Assembly (NCBI GenBank): GCA_049968515.1
Contig: JBMFQR010000009.1
Coordinates: 1-64,000, forward strand
DNA: 64,000 nt
Direction of reading: 5' to 3'
Origin: JAOACQ01 sp049968515
GTDB taxonomy: Bacteria > Spirochaetota > Brevinematia > Brevinematales > JAOACQ01
Below, one piece after another: positions 17,721 to 26,968 of the stretch. Position 1 is the stretch's first letter. Every line of letters begins with the position of its first letter. A program made the position numbers and the translations under genes. A model generated the notes under the pieces. It was given only the letters and a program-made list of their open reading frames with translations. It was not told where the DNA came from and did not search any database.

Positions 17721-18581
17721 TTATGACCCCACACCGGATTGCTTTAGTTTTAAATAATAAAATCTGAACTTTTCTCTAGCAATCTTAATCCTGTAACTTG
17801 CCTTTTCTTTTGACTTAAAAAGCTCGGAAAGACAATTAATAATTTCGCTATTTTTATGATTTATTCTCTGAAGATTCTTAAACCTTTCTCCCTCAAGCCT
17901 TGCAATTTTTGCCATCATTTCATATTTCTGGTTGTTGTCACATTCTTCCCTGTAAAGAATGTATTTTATTTTTAGAATCCTCGAATTTAAAACTCTTATC
18001 TTCTCACAAATCTTTCTTGTATTTTCAAGTTCCTTATATCTTAACTCAATCAGCCTTCTTTGAATCTCCAGAATCTTTGAGACAGAAATATCGAAGCTTG
18101 AAGAGATAAATTCTACATCAGCCTCATCAATCAATTCTGGGAGGTAATAAAGCTTTAGAATTGCCTTATCAGAAGAATCAATCTCATTCAGAGCTGAATA
18201 AACATCCCTATAAGAATCATCCTCACCTTCAAATACTTCAACATAAACTGTCTCTTTATAGTCCTCAAGGGATAAATCTGTAACAGCATTCCCTTTTGAG
18301 TATTTCATAAAGTTGATAAAGTTATTCTTAAGCACATAATTAAACCAGGTCTGAAATTTAATGCTCGCTTTTGGCGGAAAGTTTTTTATTATCTTTTCCA
18401 TTCTTTCCATAATATAGAGGTAAAATTCACCACATATGTCAAGATTTTTTTTGAATGCAACCCTTGGATAATAATAGACATATTCACCTAATTCTTTTTT
18501 AATGTCTTCAATGAGTTCAGGAAAAGAATCTTTTAAATATTTCTCTACAAGATTTTTAATTTTCTCATTATTGATTTTCAT
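17721..18581 (-). CDS. Divergent sigma-70-family factor
   Basis: The product is 286 residues from the ATG at 18581 (AGGAAATATT upstream). The region FYLYIMERMEKII with FQTWFNYVLKNNFINFMKY resembles sigma region 2. A later segment (residues about 125-180, LNEIDSSDKAILKLYYLPEL) resembles the start of region 4. About 100 further residues, rich in charged helices, end with LFKSKEKASYRIKIAREKF, which looks like another helix-turn-helix. The fold assignment is inference from weak similarity. Its tight linkage to a zinc anti-sigma gene is the main support. Confidence 0.5.
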   Translation of the reverse strand: MKINNEKIKNLVEKYLKDSFPELIEDIKKELGEYVYYYPRVAFKKNLDICGEFYLYIMERMEKIIKNFPPKASIKFQTWFNYVLKNNFINFMKYSKGNAVTDLSLEDYKETVYVEVFEGEDDSYRDVYSALNEIDSSDKAILKLYYLPELIDEADVEFISSSFDISVSKILEIQRRLIELRYKELENTRKICEKIRVLNSRILKIKYILYREECDNNQKYEMMAKIARLEGERFKNLQRINHKNSEIINCLSELFKSKEKASYRIKIAREKFRFYYLKLKQSGVGS

Positions 18582-18641
18582 AATATTTCCTGAAAAATGG
18601 AGGTATTTTATTTTATGGAATGAATTGTAAAAAATCAAAAT

Positions 18642-19256
18642 TTATATTAACTTTTTCTCATTTAACATATTGTATACACTTCTATGTATCTCTTCCATAG
18701 CAAGTCTTCCATCAATTTTTACAATATTTGTGTATTCACGAAGAATTTTTAAGTAATGATTACGAATATTCTGGTGAAATTCAAGACTTTCTTTCTCAAT
18801 TCTATCAAGTTTTGAATTGCTTTTCCTGATGAAGGCTTCTTCCACGGTAATATCAAGATAAAAAACTAAATCGGGAACTACATCATTGACAACTGCCCGG
18901 TTTAAATCTTCAACAAAGCCTTTATCCATTCCCCTTCCACCAATCTGATAGGCAAGTGTGGAATAAAAATATCTATCAGATATTACTATCTTTCCATTTT
19001 GAAGGGATGGTTTTATAAGCTTCTCTATATGTTCTTTTCTGTCAGCAAGAAATAAAAAAAGCTCCGTGATTGAAGAAACTTCATCCGAATGAAGCAGTAA
19101 ATTTCTTATCTTCTCCCCAAAATCAGTGCCGCCCGGTTCTCTTGTCAGAACTACATTATGACTTTCTCTCTTTAACCTTTCTGCAAGCAATATTGCCTGA
19201 GTTGTTTTACCACAGCCCTCAATCCCCTCAAATACTATGAAAGACCCTTTTCTCAT
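18642..19256 (-). CDS. tmk: Thymidylate kinase
   Basis: The product is about 204 residues from the ATG at 19256. Walker A is EGIEGCGKTTQ, the DR(E/Y) region is LTREPGGTDFGEKIR, and the lid precursor is ISDRYFYSTLAYQ. It phosphorylates dTMP to dTDP. I chose this start because it lies two bases after the gyrB stop and the protein then begins MRKGSFIVFEG, as in the family; longer in-frame starts would overlap gyrB. Confidence 0.92.
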   Translation of the reverse strand: MRKGSFIVFEGIEGCGKTTQAILLAERLKRESHNVVLTREPGGTDFGEKIRNLLLHSDEVSSITELFLFLADRKEHIEKLIKPSLQNGKIVISDRYFYSTLAYQIGGRGMDKGFVEDLNRAVVNDVVPDLVFYLDITVEEAFIRKSNSKLDRIEKESLEFHQNIRNHYLKILREYTNIVKIDGRLAMEEIHRSVYNMLNEKKLI

Positions 19257-19260
19257 TTTC

Positions 19261-21222
19261 TTAACCAATGTCATCGATATTTGTAACAAAATTTACGTTG
19301 GAAAGGATAAATTTTTTTCTCTGACCGGTATTACTGTCATCACCCATAAGTATCTTTACCATATTTTCTGCCTCTTCAAAGTCAGTAATCTTAACCTTTA
19401 TAAGCTTTCTTGTTTCTGGATTCATCGTTGTTTCCCAGAGCTGCTCGGGATTCATCTCTCCCAAACCCTTATACCTCTGAACCTCATACTTTGAATTCTT
19501 AAACCTTTTATTTATAATTTCATCCTTTTCTTCATCACTGTACGCATACTCAACATGCTTACCATTAGAGATTCTGTAAAGAGGGGGCATTGCAACATAT
19601 ATATTCTCGTTTTCTATAAGAGGCCTCATAAATCTATAGAAAAATGTCAGAAGAAGTGTCTTTATGTGAGAACCATCAACATCGGCATCAGTCATTATAA
19701 TGATTTTATGATAATTAAGCTTATCAAGTTCAAAGGATGTTGTATATCCAGTACCTATAACTGCAATCAGCGTCCTTATCTCCTCATTGTTGAGAATGGA
19801 ATTCAAAGAATTTTTTTCTATCCTCTTTTCCACATTGAGTATCTTACCCCTCAAAGGAAGAATCGCCTGTGTCTCTCTATTTCTTCCCTGTTTTGCAGAA
19901 CCACCTGCCGAGTCTCCCTCAACAATAAATAGCTCCCTCAATTCCTTTTTCTTGGTAGTGCAATCAGCAAGCTTACCGGCTACAATCGCTGCAACACCTT
20001 TCTTCCCTTTTATAAGGCCAGTTCTAACACCTTCTCTTGCTCTTTCAGCCTCTTCTAATGCCTTTAACTCAAGAACAGCTTTTTTCACAATCTTTTCTGC
20101 AAGCTCGATATTCTTTTCAAAGTAAAGAGAAAGCTCCCTTTCTAAAATATCTCTAATTATACTCCTTGCAGAAAGAGGCTCTGTAAGCTTATCTTTAGTC
20201 TGTCCTTTAAACTCTGCATCAGGAATCTTTGTACTTAAAACACAGGTCAATCCGAATGATAGGCTTTTCTTGTCAATTTTTTCGGCTTTTCTGTCAATGT
20301 TCAATCTTACACCAAACTTCTGCATAACCTTTTCATAAGCCATCCAGAATGCATCAACATGAATTCCATGATTTCTTGTGTGTATTGAGTTAACATAACT
20401 ATATATTTCAGGATCATCGCCTGAATTTCTATACTGAATGGCAAGATTGACAGATATATCTCCTTCAGAAGAGGTTATCATAATAGGCTTATCAAACAAT
20501 ACCTCAATATCTTTATTTAATTCCTTGACAAGAAAGTCCTCAATACCATTCTCATAGTTGAAAAGATATCTTACAAAATCCTCACCCGTTTCAGTATCCT
20601 CTACGGTTCTATCAATAAACTCAATGGAGAGGCCGGGATTCAAAAAGGCAATCTCTCTCAATCTTGAGATTAAAGCTGATGAACTAAATCTGTTTATCTG
20701 GAATATTGAAAAATCCGGCCTGAATTTCACAAGAGTACCGGTCTTGTTTGCCTCCCCAATAACCTTCAGATTTTGAACCTTTTTTCCCCTCTCATATCTG
20801 ATATGATAACACTTACCATCCTTAAAGACATCAACCTCAAGAAAGGCTGAAAGGGCATTAACAACCGATAACCCAACCCCGTGAAGACCACCTGAAACCT
20901 TATAGACACTCCTGTCAAACTTACCACCAGAGTGAAGTTTTGAAAGAACAACCTCTATTGCTGGAATTTTCTCTACCGGATGAACGTCAACGGGAATGCC
21001 CCTGCCATCATCCTCTATCTCAAGAGTTGAATCTTTATGCAATGTAACCTTTATCTTCTTTGCGAAACCAGCAAGGTGTTCATCAACAGAATTGTCAAGA
21101 ATTTCATATGCAAGATGATGAAAACCATCAACCCCCCTATCGCCTATATACATATCAGGGCGAACTCTAACACAATCAGGAAAATCAAGAGAAACTATAG
21201 ATTCAGCTGTATATTTTTCCAT
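19261..21222 (-). CDS. gyrB: DNA gyrase subunit B (type IIA topoisomerase ATPase subunit)
   Basis: The product is 653 residues. The GHKL ATPase has EILDNSVDEHLAG, DDGRGIPVDVHP and VSGGLHGVGLSVVNALSAF. The transducer Lys lies in FKGQTKDKL (residue 343). TOPRIM carries EGDSAGGSAKQGR (435-447), DADVDGSH and the C-terminal QRYKGLGEMNPEQLWETTM. The segment that is normally EGGTH reads RNHGIH (residues 283-288), a noticeable departure. ParE cannot be fully excluded, but the length and the single-copy setting favour GyrB. The 99-base gap from prfA probably holds its own promoter (TATAAT near 21257). Confidence 0.85.
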   Translation of the reverse strand: MEKYTAESIVSLDFPDCVRVRPDMYIGDRGVDGFHHLAYEILDNSVDEHLAGFAKKIKVTLHKDSTLEIEDDGRGIPVDVHPVEKIPAIEVVLSKLHSGGKFDRSVYKVSGGLHGVGLSVVNALSAFLEVDVFKDGKCYHIRYERGKKVQNLKVIGEANKTGTLVKFRPDFSIFQINRFSSSALISRLREIAFLNPGLSIEFIDRTVEDTETGEDFVRYLFNYENGIEDFLVKELNKDIEVLFDKPIMITSSEGDISVNLAIQYRNSGDDPEIYSYVNSIHTRNHGIHVDAFWMAYEKVMQKFGVRLNIDRKAEKIDKKSLSFGLTCVLSTKIPDAEFKGQTKDKLTEPLSARSIIRDILERELSLYFEKNIELAEKIVKKAVLELKALEEAERAREGVRTGLIKGKKGVAAIVAGKLADCTTKKKELRELFIVEGDSAGGSAKQGRNRETQAILPLRGKILNVEKRIEKNSLNSILNNEEIRTLIAVIGTGYTTSFELDKLNYHKIIIMTDADVDGSHIKTLLLTFFYRFMRPLIENENIYVAMPPLYRISNGKHVEYAYSDEEKDEIINKRFKNSKYEVQRYKGLGEMNPEQLWETTMNPETRKLIKVKITDFEEAENMVKILMGDDSNTGQRKKFILSNVNFVTNIDDIG

Positions 21223-21321
21223 TTCTCCTCCCCGAATTCAAGAAAAAAGGTTTACATATTATAACTTATTTTTGACAAAAAATAAAAAAAGCGACAGATG
21301 TTAAGTCTGAAAATTCCAGTA

Positions 21322-22383
21322 TCAACCGAGAGATTTTATTAACTCCTGCTGCTCATTCAAAATGCAGGCATTTATGAGTTCATCACAATCCCCATCAAGT
21401 ATCATATCAAGCTTATAGAGGGTTAGATTTATCCTGTGATCAGTAACTCTATTCTGTGGAAAATTATAGGTTCTTATCTTATCAGAGCGATCCCCACTTC
21501 TAATAGAGCTTCTCCTGATTTCACTCTCTGTGGAAAGCTTCTTCTGTATCTCTAAATCAAGAAGCTTCGACCTCAAAATTCTCATAGCCGTGGCTCTATT
21601 CTGAAGTTGGGATCTTTCCTCCTGACAGGCAACAACTATTCCCGTTGGTATATGGGTAATTCTTACTGCAGATTCTGTCTTATTCACATACTGCCCCCCA
21701 GCTCCACCAGCCCTGAATGTATCTATCTTAAGATCCCTCGGGTCAATATCAATATCCACCTCATCAGCCTCTGGGAGAACAACCACGGAGGCTGTTGATG
21801 TATGAATCCTACCACCAGCTTCTGTAATCGGGATTCTCTGGACTCTGTGCACACCGGATTCAAACTTCAAATGCCCGTAAACATCCTTCCCCTTTATTGA
21901 AAAAATGACCTCTTTATAACCACCAAGACCAGTAGCATTAAAATCAAGGACATCATATTTCCATCTCTTCCTCTCTGCATATCTTGTATACATTCTAAAG
22001 AGATCCCCTGCAAAAATAGCAGCCTCCTCCCCACCTGTTCCAGACCTGATTTCCATTATGACATTTTTTGATGCCATATTGTCCTTTGGAAGCAACAAAA
22101 GCAATATCTCATTTTCAATATTTTCTTTCTTTGATTTAAGAATTTCAAGCTCCTCTCTGGCAAGTTTTTTTAGTTCTTCATCTTTTTCCATTTCAATAAG
22201 CTGCTTTGCTTCAAACTCTTCTTTTTCAATCTTCTTAAACTGCCTGTATTTTTCAACAAGCTCTTCAAGTTCACCCCTTTCCTTTGCAATCTTTATGTAT
22301 TCACTGCTGCCGGGAGATAAATCTGTAAGTTTTTTTTCAAGATCTTCATACTTTTTTACCAGTTCAAGTGCCTTTGGATGCAT
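21322..22383 (-). CDS. prfA: Peptide chain release factor 1
   Basis: The product is 353 residues from the ATG at 22383, chosen because it begins MHPKALELVKKYEDLEKKL as in RF1 and has AGAGG upstream; a further upstream ATG would add 43 unrelated residues overlapping the ABC transporter gene. The GGQ tripeptide is in TFRAGGAGGQYVNKTESA, and the RF1-specific IRSGDRSDKIRTYNFPQ stretch follows. It terminates translation at UAA and UAG. It lies 25 bases downstream of the MsbA-like gene. Confidence 0.93.
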   Translation of the reverse strand: MHPKALELVKKYEDLEKKLTDLSPGSSEYIKIAKERGELEELVEKYRQFKKIEKEEFEAKQLIEMEKDEELKKLAREELEILKSKKENIENEILLLLLPKDNMASKNVIMEIRSGTGGEEAAIFAGDLFRMYTRYAERKRWKYDVLDFNATGLGGYKEVIFSIKGKDVYGHLKFESGVHRVQRIPITEAGGRIHTSTASVVVLPEADEVDIDIDPRDLKIDTFRAGGAGGQYVNKTESAVRITHIPTGIVVACQEERSQLQNRATAMRILRSKLLDLEIQKKLSTESEIRRSSIRSGDRSDKIRTYNFPQNRVTDHRINLTLYKLDMILDGDCDELINACILNEQQELIKSLG

Positions 22384-22408
22384 AAATTTACCTCTTTTAT
22401 GACTTATT

Positions 22409-24139
22409 TCAAACAGAAAGCTGAAGTCTAAAAAGCCTGTGATATATACCTTTTTCTGAAAGAAGCTCTTTGTGAGTCCCAGTTTCAACAATTCTTCCAT
22501 TTTCAAGTACAATAATTTTATCAGCCTTCATTATTGTAGATAGTTTATGGGCTATTATAAAAGTTGTCTGTTTGCCAAGTATATTTTCCATTGATTGGTG
22601 AATAAGTGCCTCTGATTCAGCATCAAGTGAACTTGTAGCTTCATCAAGTATCAAAATTCTTGGCTTTCTTAAGATTGCCCGGGCAATTGCAATCCTCTGT
22701 CTCTCTCCCCCGGAAAGATTTATACCTCTATCACCAATCTGAGTATTATATCCATCCTTAAGTTTTAATATAAAGCTATGTGCATTTGCTATCTTAGCTG
22801 CCTCAATAACATCTTCAATGGTTGCCTCAGAATTAGATAATTTTATATTCTCTTCAATTGTACCGGAAAACAAAATATTCTCCTGTGTCACAATACTAAT
22901 CTGCTTCCTTATAGTCAGGGGATTATAGTTGGCAATATTCTTTTTGTCAATAAGTAGTTCCCCCTTACAGGGCAAATAAAATCCCATAATCAAAGATATA
23001 AGTGTGGATTTGCCAGCCCCACTATGACCAACAATTGCTACAGTTTCACCTTCCTTTACCCTAAAACTAATATTCTCAAGCACATTTTTATCAGCCTCAT
23101 ATCCAAAATAAACTTCCCTGAACTCTACCTCACCTCTTATAACACCAAAATCTAAAAGATTTATATTAAACTCTTCTATCTTATAATCAAGTATCTCAAA
23201 GATTCTCTTGCCTGCAGGAACAAGCTTTCTCAAAACCATAAAAACCTCTGTGGCCTTGCTTAAAGGTTCGGCAAGTATGAGGGAAAGAGTTATAAAGCTT
23301 ATAATTTCGCCCGGAGTGGCAAGATTATTTCTTACTATTACAGCACCAAAAAATAAAATTATTATAATCCCGAGAGCCCCTAAAAATTCAGATGTCGGTG
23401 TACCCAGAAATCTTACCCTCATTTCCCTCTTTGTTGCATTAAGATAATCCTTATTTACTTTAAAAAACTTACTTTTTTGATTTTCCTCAATTGCAAATCC
23501 CTTAATAACCTCTATTCCATAGATTGATTCCTGAATAACCGAAGTCACATTGGCAATATTTTTCTGAACCGTATGGCTGAGTTTTTGAACAAGGTTTCCT
23601 ATGCCTGAAATCACAACGGCTATTACTGGGGCTATCGAAAAAAAATAAATCGAAAGCTTAAAATTTATAAAAAACAAAACTAAAACCACAGAAATTAATG
23701 TGAGAGGTTGAATAAGCATTTCTACCATAATATTCATAAAAAAAATCTCAATAATCTGCACATCATTAAGAAGCTTTGAAATAATCTCTCCAATCTTATT
23801 CTTCTTAAAATAGCTTATAGGAAGGGAAATCACCTTCTCATAAACACTCCTTCTTATATCATGCATTACATTCATTGCTAAAGAATTGGATGAAATAAAG
23901 ATTAAGTAATGAAAGGTTACCCACAAAAAAGCTAAAAGAATCAATATAAAGAGTGAGAAAAAATCCGTGGAATTTATATTTCTCTCAATAAATGCAGAAG
24001 AAAAATACTTTGTGGCAAAAAAGGCTGCACCGACCTTTGCTGCAACAAATAGAATACCGAGGAAAAGAGAGATAAAAAACAGAAATGGATAACTAATTCC
24101 ATAAGAAAGAATTCTAAAAAATACAGGTTTATCTTTCAT
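22409..24139 (-). CDS. ABC exporter, MsbA/multidrug type (fused membrane and ATPase domains)
   Basis: The 576-residue half-transporter has an N-terminal domain with about six membrane helices (residues 15-300). The ATPase domain carries Walker A VGHSGAGKSTLIS, the Q-loop in ISIVTQENILFSG, signature LSGGERQRIAIARAI, Walker B ILILDEATSSLDAESE and switch His in IIAHKLSTI. It acts as a dimer. A lipid A-core/lipid flippase role like MsbA is plausible next to mraY-region envelope genes, but drug export is equally possible from sequence. Confidence 0.85.
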   Translation of the reverse strand: MKDKPVFFRILSYGISYPFLFFISLFLGILFVAAKVGAAFFATKYFSSAFIERNINSTDFFSLFILILLAFLWVTFHYLIFISSNSLAMNVMHDIRRSVYEKVISLPISYFKKNKIGEIISKLLNDVQIIEIFFMNIMVEMLIQPLTLISVVLVLFFINFKLSIYFFSIAPVIAVVISGIGNLVQKLSHTVQKNIANVTSVIQESIYGIEVIKGFAIEENQKSKFFKVNKDYLNATKREMRVRFLGTPTSEFLGALGIIIILFFGAVIVRNNLATPGEIISFITLSLILAEPLSKATEVFMVLRKLVPAGKRIFEILDYKIEEFNINLLDFGVIRGEVEFREVYFGYEADKNVLENISFRVKEGETVAIVGHSGAGKSTLISLIMGFYLPCKGELLIDKKNIANYNPLTIRKQISIVTQENILFSGTIEENIKLSNSEATIEDVIEAAKIANAHSFILKLKDGYNTQIGDRGINLSGGERQRIAIARAILRKPRILILDEATSSLDAESEALIHQSMENILGKQTTFIIAHKLSTIMKADKIIVLENGRIVETGTHKELLSEKGIYHRLFRLQLSV

Positions 24140-24149
24140 TGTAAAATCC

Positions 24150-25214
24150 CTACTTCAAAATCGATATTCCATTGACTCCAAAGGAAGAGTACAAAAGCTT
24201 TCTTTTCTCATCGAAAAAAATCTGGTCGGCAATTGCACCCTGCTTATATATTTTAGCCAGCCTGTACTCTCTGTCCTTATACTCAAGCCCTAAAACTCCA
24301 TTTATCCCGTCAGCCACAAAGACATCATTTTTGCTCATACTAACAGAAAAGGCATCCCCCGATGTATCATAATGGAAAAATAACTTTGGCCTTGAGATAT
24401 CTGAAATTTTATAAATCGTAACACCAAGCATCCTGTCAGAAACAGCAATCTTTTCGCCACTTACAGAGCAATCAGAAACATAGTTTATTTCGCTTACTAT
24501 TCTTGAAACTATCCTAAATTCACCCCTTTCGAGTTTAGCTATATAAAGACCATCTTCGTTAGCAGGTATATAGAAAAGATTTTTATAATGCCTTATAATA
24601 TTTCCACCATTTATATTTACCATATATCTTTTTATCTTTCTTCCCATAAGATTATCAAATTCAAACTCAAAAATTTCTTTTGCCGAAGTCAGGACATAAA
24701 TTTTGTTATCAACCACACAAAAGCTTTTTGGAGTTGAAAAGTTGAGAGGTAAAACATTTAATTCAGACACAACATTGGAAATACCAATAGAAAAGAGTAT
24801 CAGCCCCCTTTCATTTTCACCCACCCCATTTAAAAAGGAAGCCACAAAAAAATTACTTCCCCCTGCTTTTAGAACATCAATTCTCTTTATGTTAAACTTC
24901 ATCTCATTGGTTTCAAGAATTAAATTTGTTACAAACTCAAGGTTTTCTCTTTTAAAAACATAAATCCCTTTTTCTCCAACAGCAGAATACAAAAGGTCAT
25001 TCACTAAAATAAAATCCTCTACAACCTCTCCATTTGTACCCGTCCATTTTGCAACAAGATTAAAATTCTTTACCTTTTTTAACTGCCCCTTACCCTCAAT
25101 TGCTGACTTTCCAGCATTAATAGAAAAAGTCATAACAAAAATAAAAATAACCAGCCCGAGAAAAGAAAACTGCAAAGAGGTTGGCTTCCTAAAAAATCTT
25201 AAAAAATCAGACAT
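24150..25214 (-). CDS. Membrane-anchored beta-propeller (LVIVD-like repeats)
   Basis: The product is 354 residues from the ATG at 25214, which overlaps the AMMECR1 stop by eight bases. A single N-terminal hydrophobic segment (about residues 13-33) anchors the protein. The rest is a chain of repeats of the type 'seen in blade: VFKRENLEFV, KIYVLTSAKEIFEF, LYIAKLERGEF, VTIYKISDISRPKLF, VFVADGINGVLGL', i.e. roughly 40-residue propeller blades of the LVIVD type. It is probably exported as a scaffold or binding protein. I cannot assign a substrate. Confidence 0.6.
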   Translation of the reverse strand: MSDFLRFFRKPTSLQFSFLGLVIFIFVMTFSINAGKSAIEGKGQLKKVKNFNLVAKWTGTNGEVVEDFILVNDLLYSAVGEKGIYVFKRENLEFVTNLILETNEMKFNIKRIDVLKAGGSNFFVASFLNGVGENERGLILFSIGISNVVSELNVLPLNFSTPKSFCVVDNKIYVLTSAKEIFEFEFDNLMGRKIKRYMVNINGGNIIRHYKNLFYIPANEDGLYIAKLERGEFRIVSRIVSEINYVSDCSVSGEKIAVSDRMLGVTIYKISDISRPKLFFHYDTSGDAFSVSMSKNDVFVADGINGVLGLEYKDREYRLAKIYKQGAIADQIFFDEKRKLLYSSFGVNGISILK

Positions 25215-25767
25215 CCTTTTCCCCAAAAACCTCTGCCTCAAATTTATAAACCTTTGCACCATTTTCCCAACAATATGGTTCCATTCCAGCTTTTCTACAG
25301 GTCTGATTCAAAAACTCCTCCCTGTTCCAGCCATACTCTGTAGCAACCTGGGGAAGCAATAGCCCCTTATAATAACCCCTCTCCATTACAATCCCATGTT
25401 TGCCGACTTCTATTTCATTGATATCCTTTACCTCTTCAAGCGGGTAAAGAACAGATATCTCTACCTCTATCGCTGAAAACTCCTCTTTTGTAAGAGGATA
25501 AAAACGAGGATCTTTGAAAGCCGACTGAATGGCAAGATCCTTCACAGCTTCCCTCAAAGGCTTGATTCCTTCAATATAACCAATACAGCCTCTTAACCTC
25601 CCATGAATGGTAAGTGTTACAAATACCCCATATTCTTCAGAAAAGATTTCGTCTGACATATCTGGAAATTCTTCCTCTAGATTTTCAAACAACGCCTTCT
25701 TGATAGTCAACCTGGCGAGTAGAAGTAACTTTCTCTTCTGTTCAGAAGTAAGTTTTAATTTTTTCAT
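25207..25767 (-). CDS. AMMECR1 domain protein (AmmeMemoRadiSam component A-like)
   Basis: The product is 186 residues. Signature motifs are FVTLTIHGRLRGCIGYIEGI, AIQSAFKDPRFYPLTKEEF and EVEISVLYPLEEV. The family fold is known but its activity is not. Bacterial members often accompany a radical-SAM and a Memo protein; neither partner is in this window. It lies between mraY and the beta-propeller gene. The start follows GGAGG. Confidence 0.85.
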   Translation of the reverse strand: MKKLKLTSEQKRKLLLLARLTIKKALFENLEEEFPDMSDEIFSEEYGVFVTLTIHGRLRGCIGYIEGIKPLREAVKDLAIQSAFKDPRFYPLTKEEFSAIEVEISVLYPLEEVKDINEIEVGKHGIVMERGYYKGLLLPQVATEYGWNREEFLNQTCRKAGMEPYCWENGAKVYKFEAEVFGEKDV

Positions 25768-25794
25768 AACAAACCTCCAGATTTTTTTAATGTT

Positions 25795-26898
25795 TTACCT
25801 AATTTTTAATGTTGTCAAAGATAGAAGTGCAAAAAGAGCAGCAAGTATCCAGAATCTTATCACAACCTGGGTCTCTTTCCAGCCCTTTTTCTCAAAATGA
25901 TGATGTATAGGTGCCATCAGAAAAACTCTTTTACCAGCCCCATATTTTTTTTTAGTGTATTTAAAATATGTGGTTTGAATTAAAACAGAAAGTGTTTCAA
26001 GCACAAACATAAACCCTGCAATAACAAGCAAAACCTCCTGCTTTAAGATAACAGCAACAGTGGCAATCATACCGCCTATGGCAAGAGAACCAGTATCACC
26101 CATAATTATTTCGGCAGGATAAACATTATACCACAAAAATGCCCCGAGTCCACCAACAAACGCAGAAAGAATTACAGCAATCTCACCAGCTCCGGGAATA
26201 AAAGGAAATTTAAGATAATCAGAGGCAACAAAGTTACCTATGACATACGCCATAATGCCAAAAGGAACAATCAGAAAAATGCTCATTCCCGCAGCAAGAC
26301 CATCAAGACCATCGGAAAGATTTGTCGCATTTGAAAAAGCCACAATCGTAAAGATAACAAAAATTATGCCCAGTAAAGGCGGCCAGAAAAAAAATGGTCT
26401 GTTAAGAAATGGTATATAAAAAGACCACGAAAACCTCTCACCAGATGGATTGAAATAAAGTAAAAGAAAGATGACAGATGCAGAAATTATCTGCAGGATG
26501 AGTTTCAATCTGGCTTTGATTCCCTTTGAATTTTTCATTGAAATCTTAAGATAATCATCATAAAAGCCAATCGCAGCAAAAACGATTATAGAAAATAAAA
26601 CCACAAACACATAATAATTATAGATATTCCAGAGAAGGGAAGAAATTATTACGGAAATAATGATAAAAATCCCCCCCATCGTAGGTGTCCCAGCCTTTAC
26701 AATGTGGGTTTCCGGACCATCATCTCTGATTGATTGGCCGATGCCGATTTTTTTAAACTTTCTTATGAAAATCGGTGCCAGTATCATTCCGATAAAAAAG
26801 GCTGTAAAAAAAGCGGCAAGCGATCTGAATGTTATATACCTCAAAAGATTAAACACAATAAATTTCGTTCTTAAATTGAAAAGAAGATAATAAAGCAT
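25795..26898 (-). CDS. mraY: Phospho-N-acetylmuramoyl-pentapeptide transferase
   Basis: This 367-residue integral membrane enzyme transfers phospho-MurNAc-pentapeptide to undecaprenyl phosphate (lipid I synthesis). About ten hydrophobic helices are visible. Family signatures are IGFYDDYLKISMKNSKGIKA, ATNLSDGLDGLAAG with the catalytic Asp cluster, MGDTGSLAIGG and the loop IHHHFEKKGWKE. None of the usual mur neighbours are adjacent, so the gene lies outside a dcw cluster here. GGAGAG precedes the ATG. Confidence 0.94.
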   Translation of the reverse strand: MLYYLLFNLRTKFIVFNLLRYITFRSLAAFFTAFFIGMILAPIFIRKFKKIGIGQSIRDDGPETHIVKAGTPTMGGIFIIISVIISSLLWNIYNYYVFVVLFSIIVFAAIGFYDDYLKISMKNSKGIKARLKLILQIISASVIFLLLYFNPSGERFSWSFYIPFLNRPFFFWPPLLGIIFVIFTIVAFSNATNLSDGLDGLAAGMSIFLIVPFGIMAYVIGNFVASDYLKFPFIPGAGEIAVILSAFVGGLGAFLWYNVYPAEIIMGDTGSLAIGGMIATVAVILKQEVLLVIAGFMFVLETLSVLIQTTYFKYTKKKYGAGKRVFLMAPIHHHFEKKGWKETQVVIRFWILAALFALLSLTTLKIR

Positions 26899-26968
26899 AA
26901 GACTCTCCAGAATAAAGATTTTTCACCTAATATTATAAAGCATAATAATCTTATTGTCCAGAATAATT

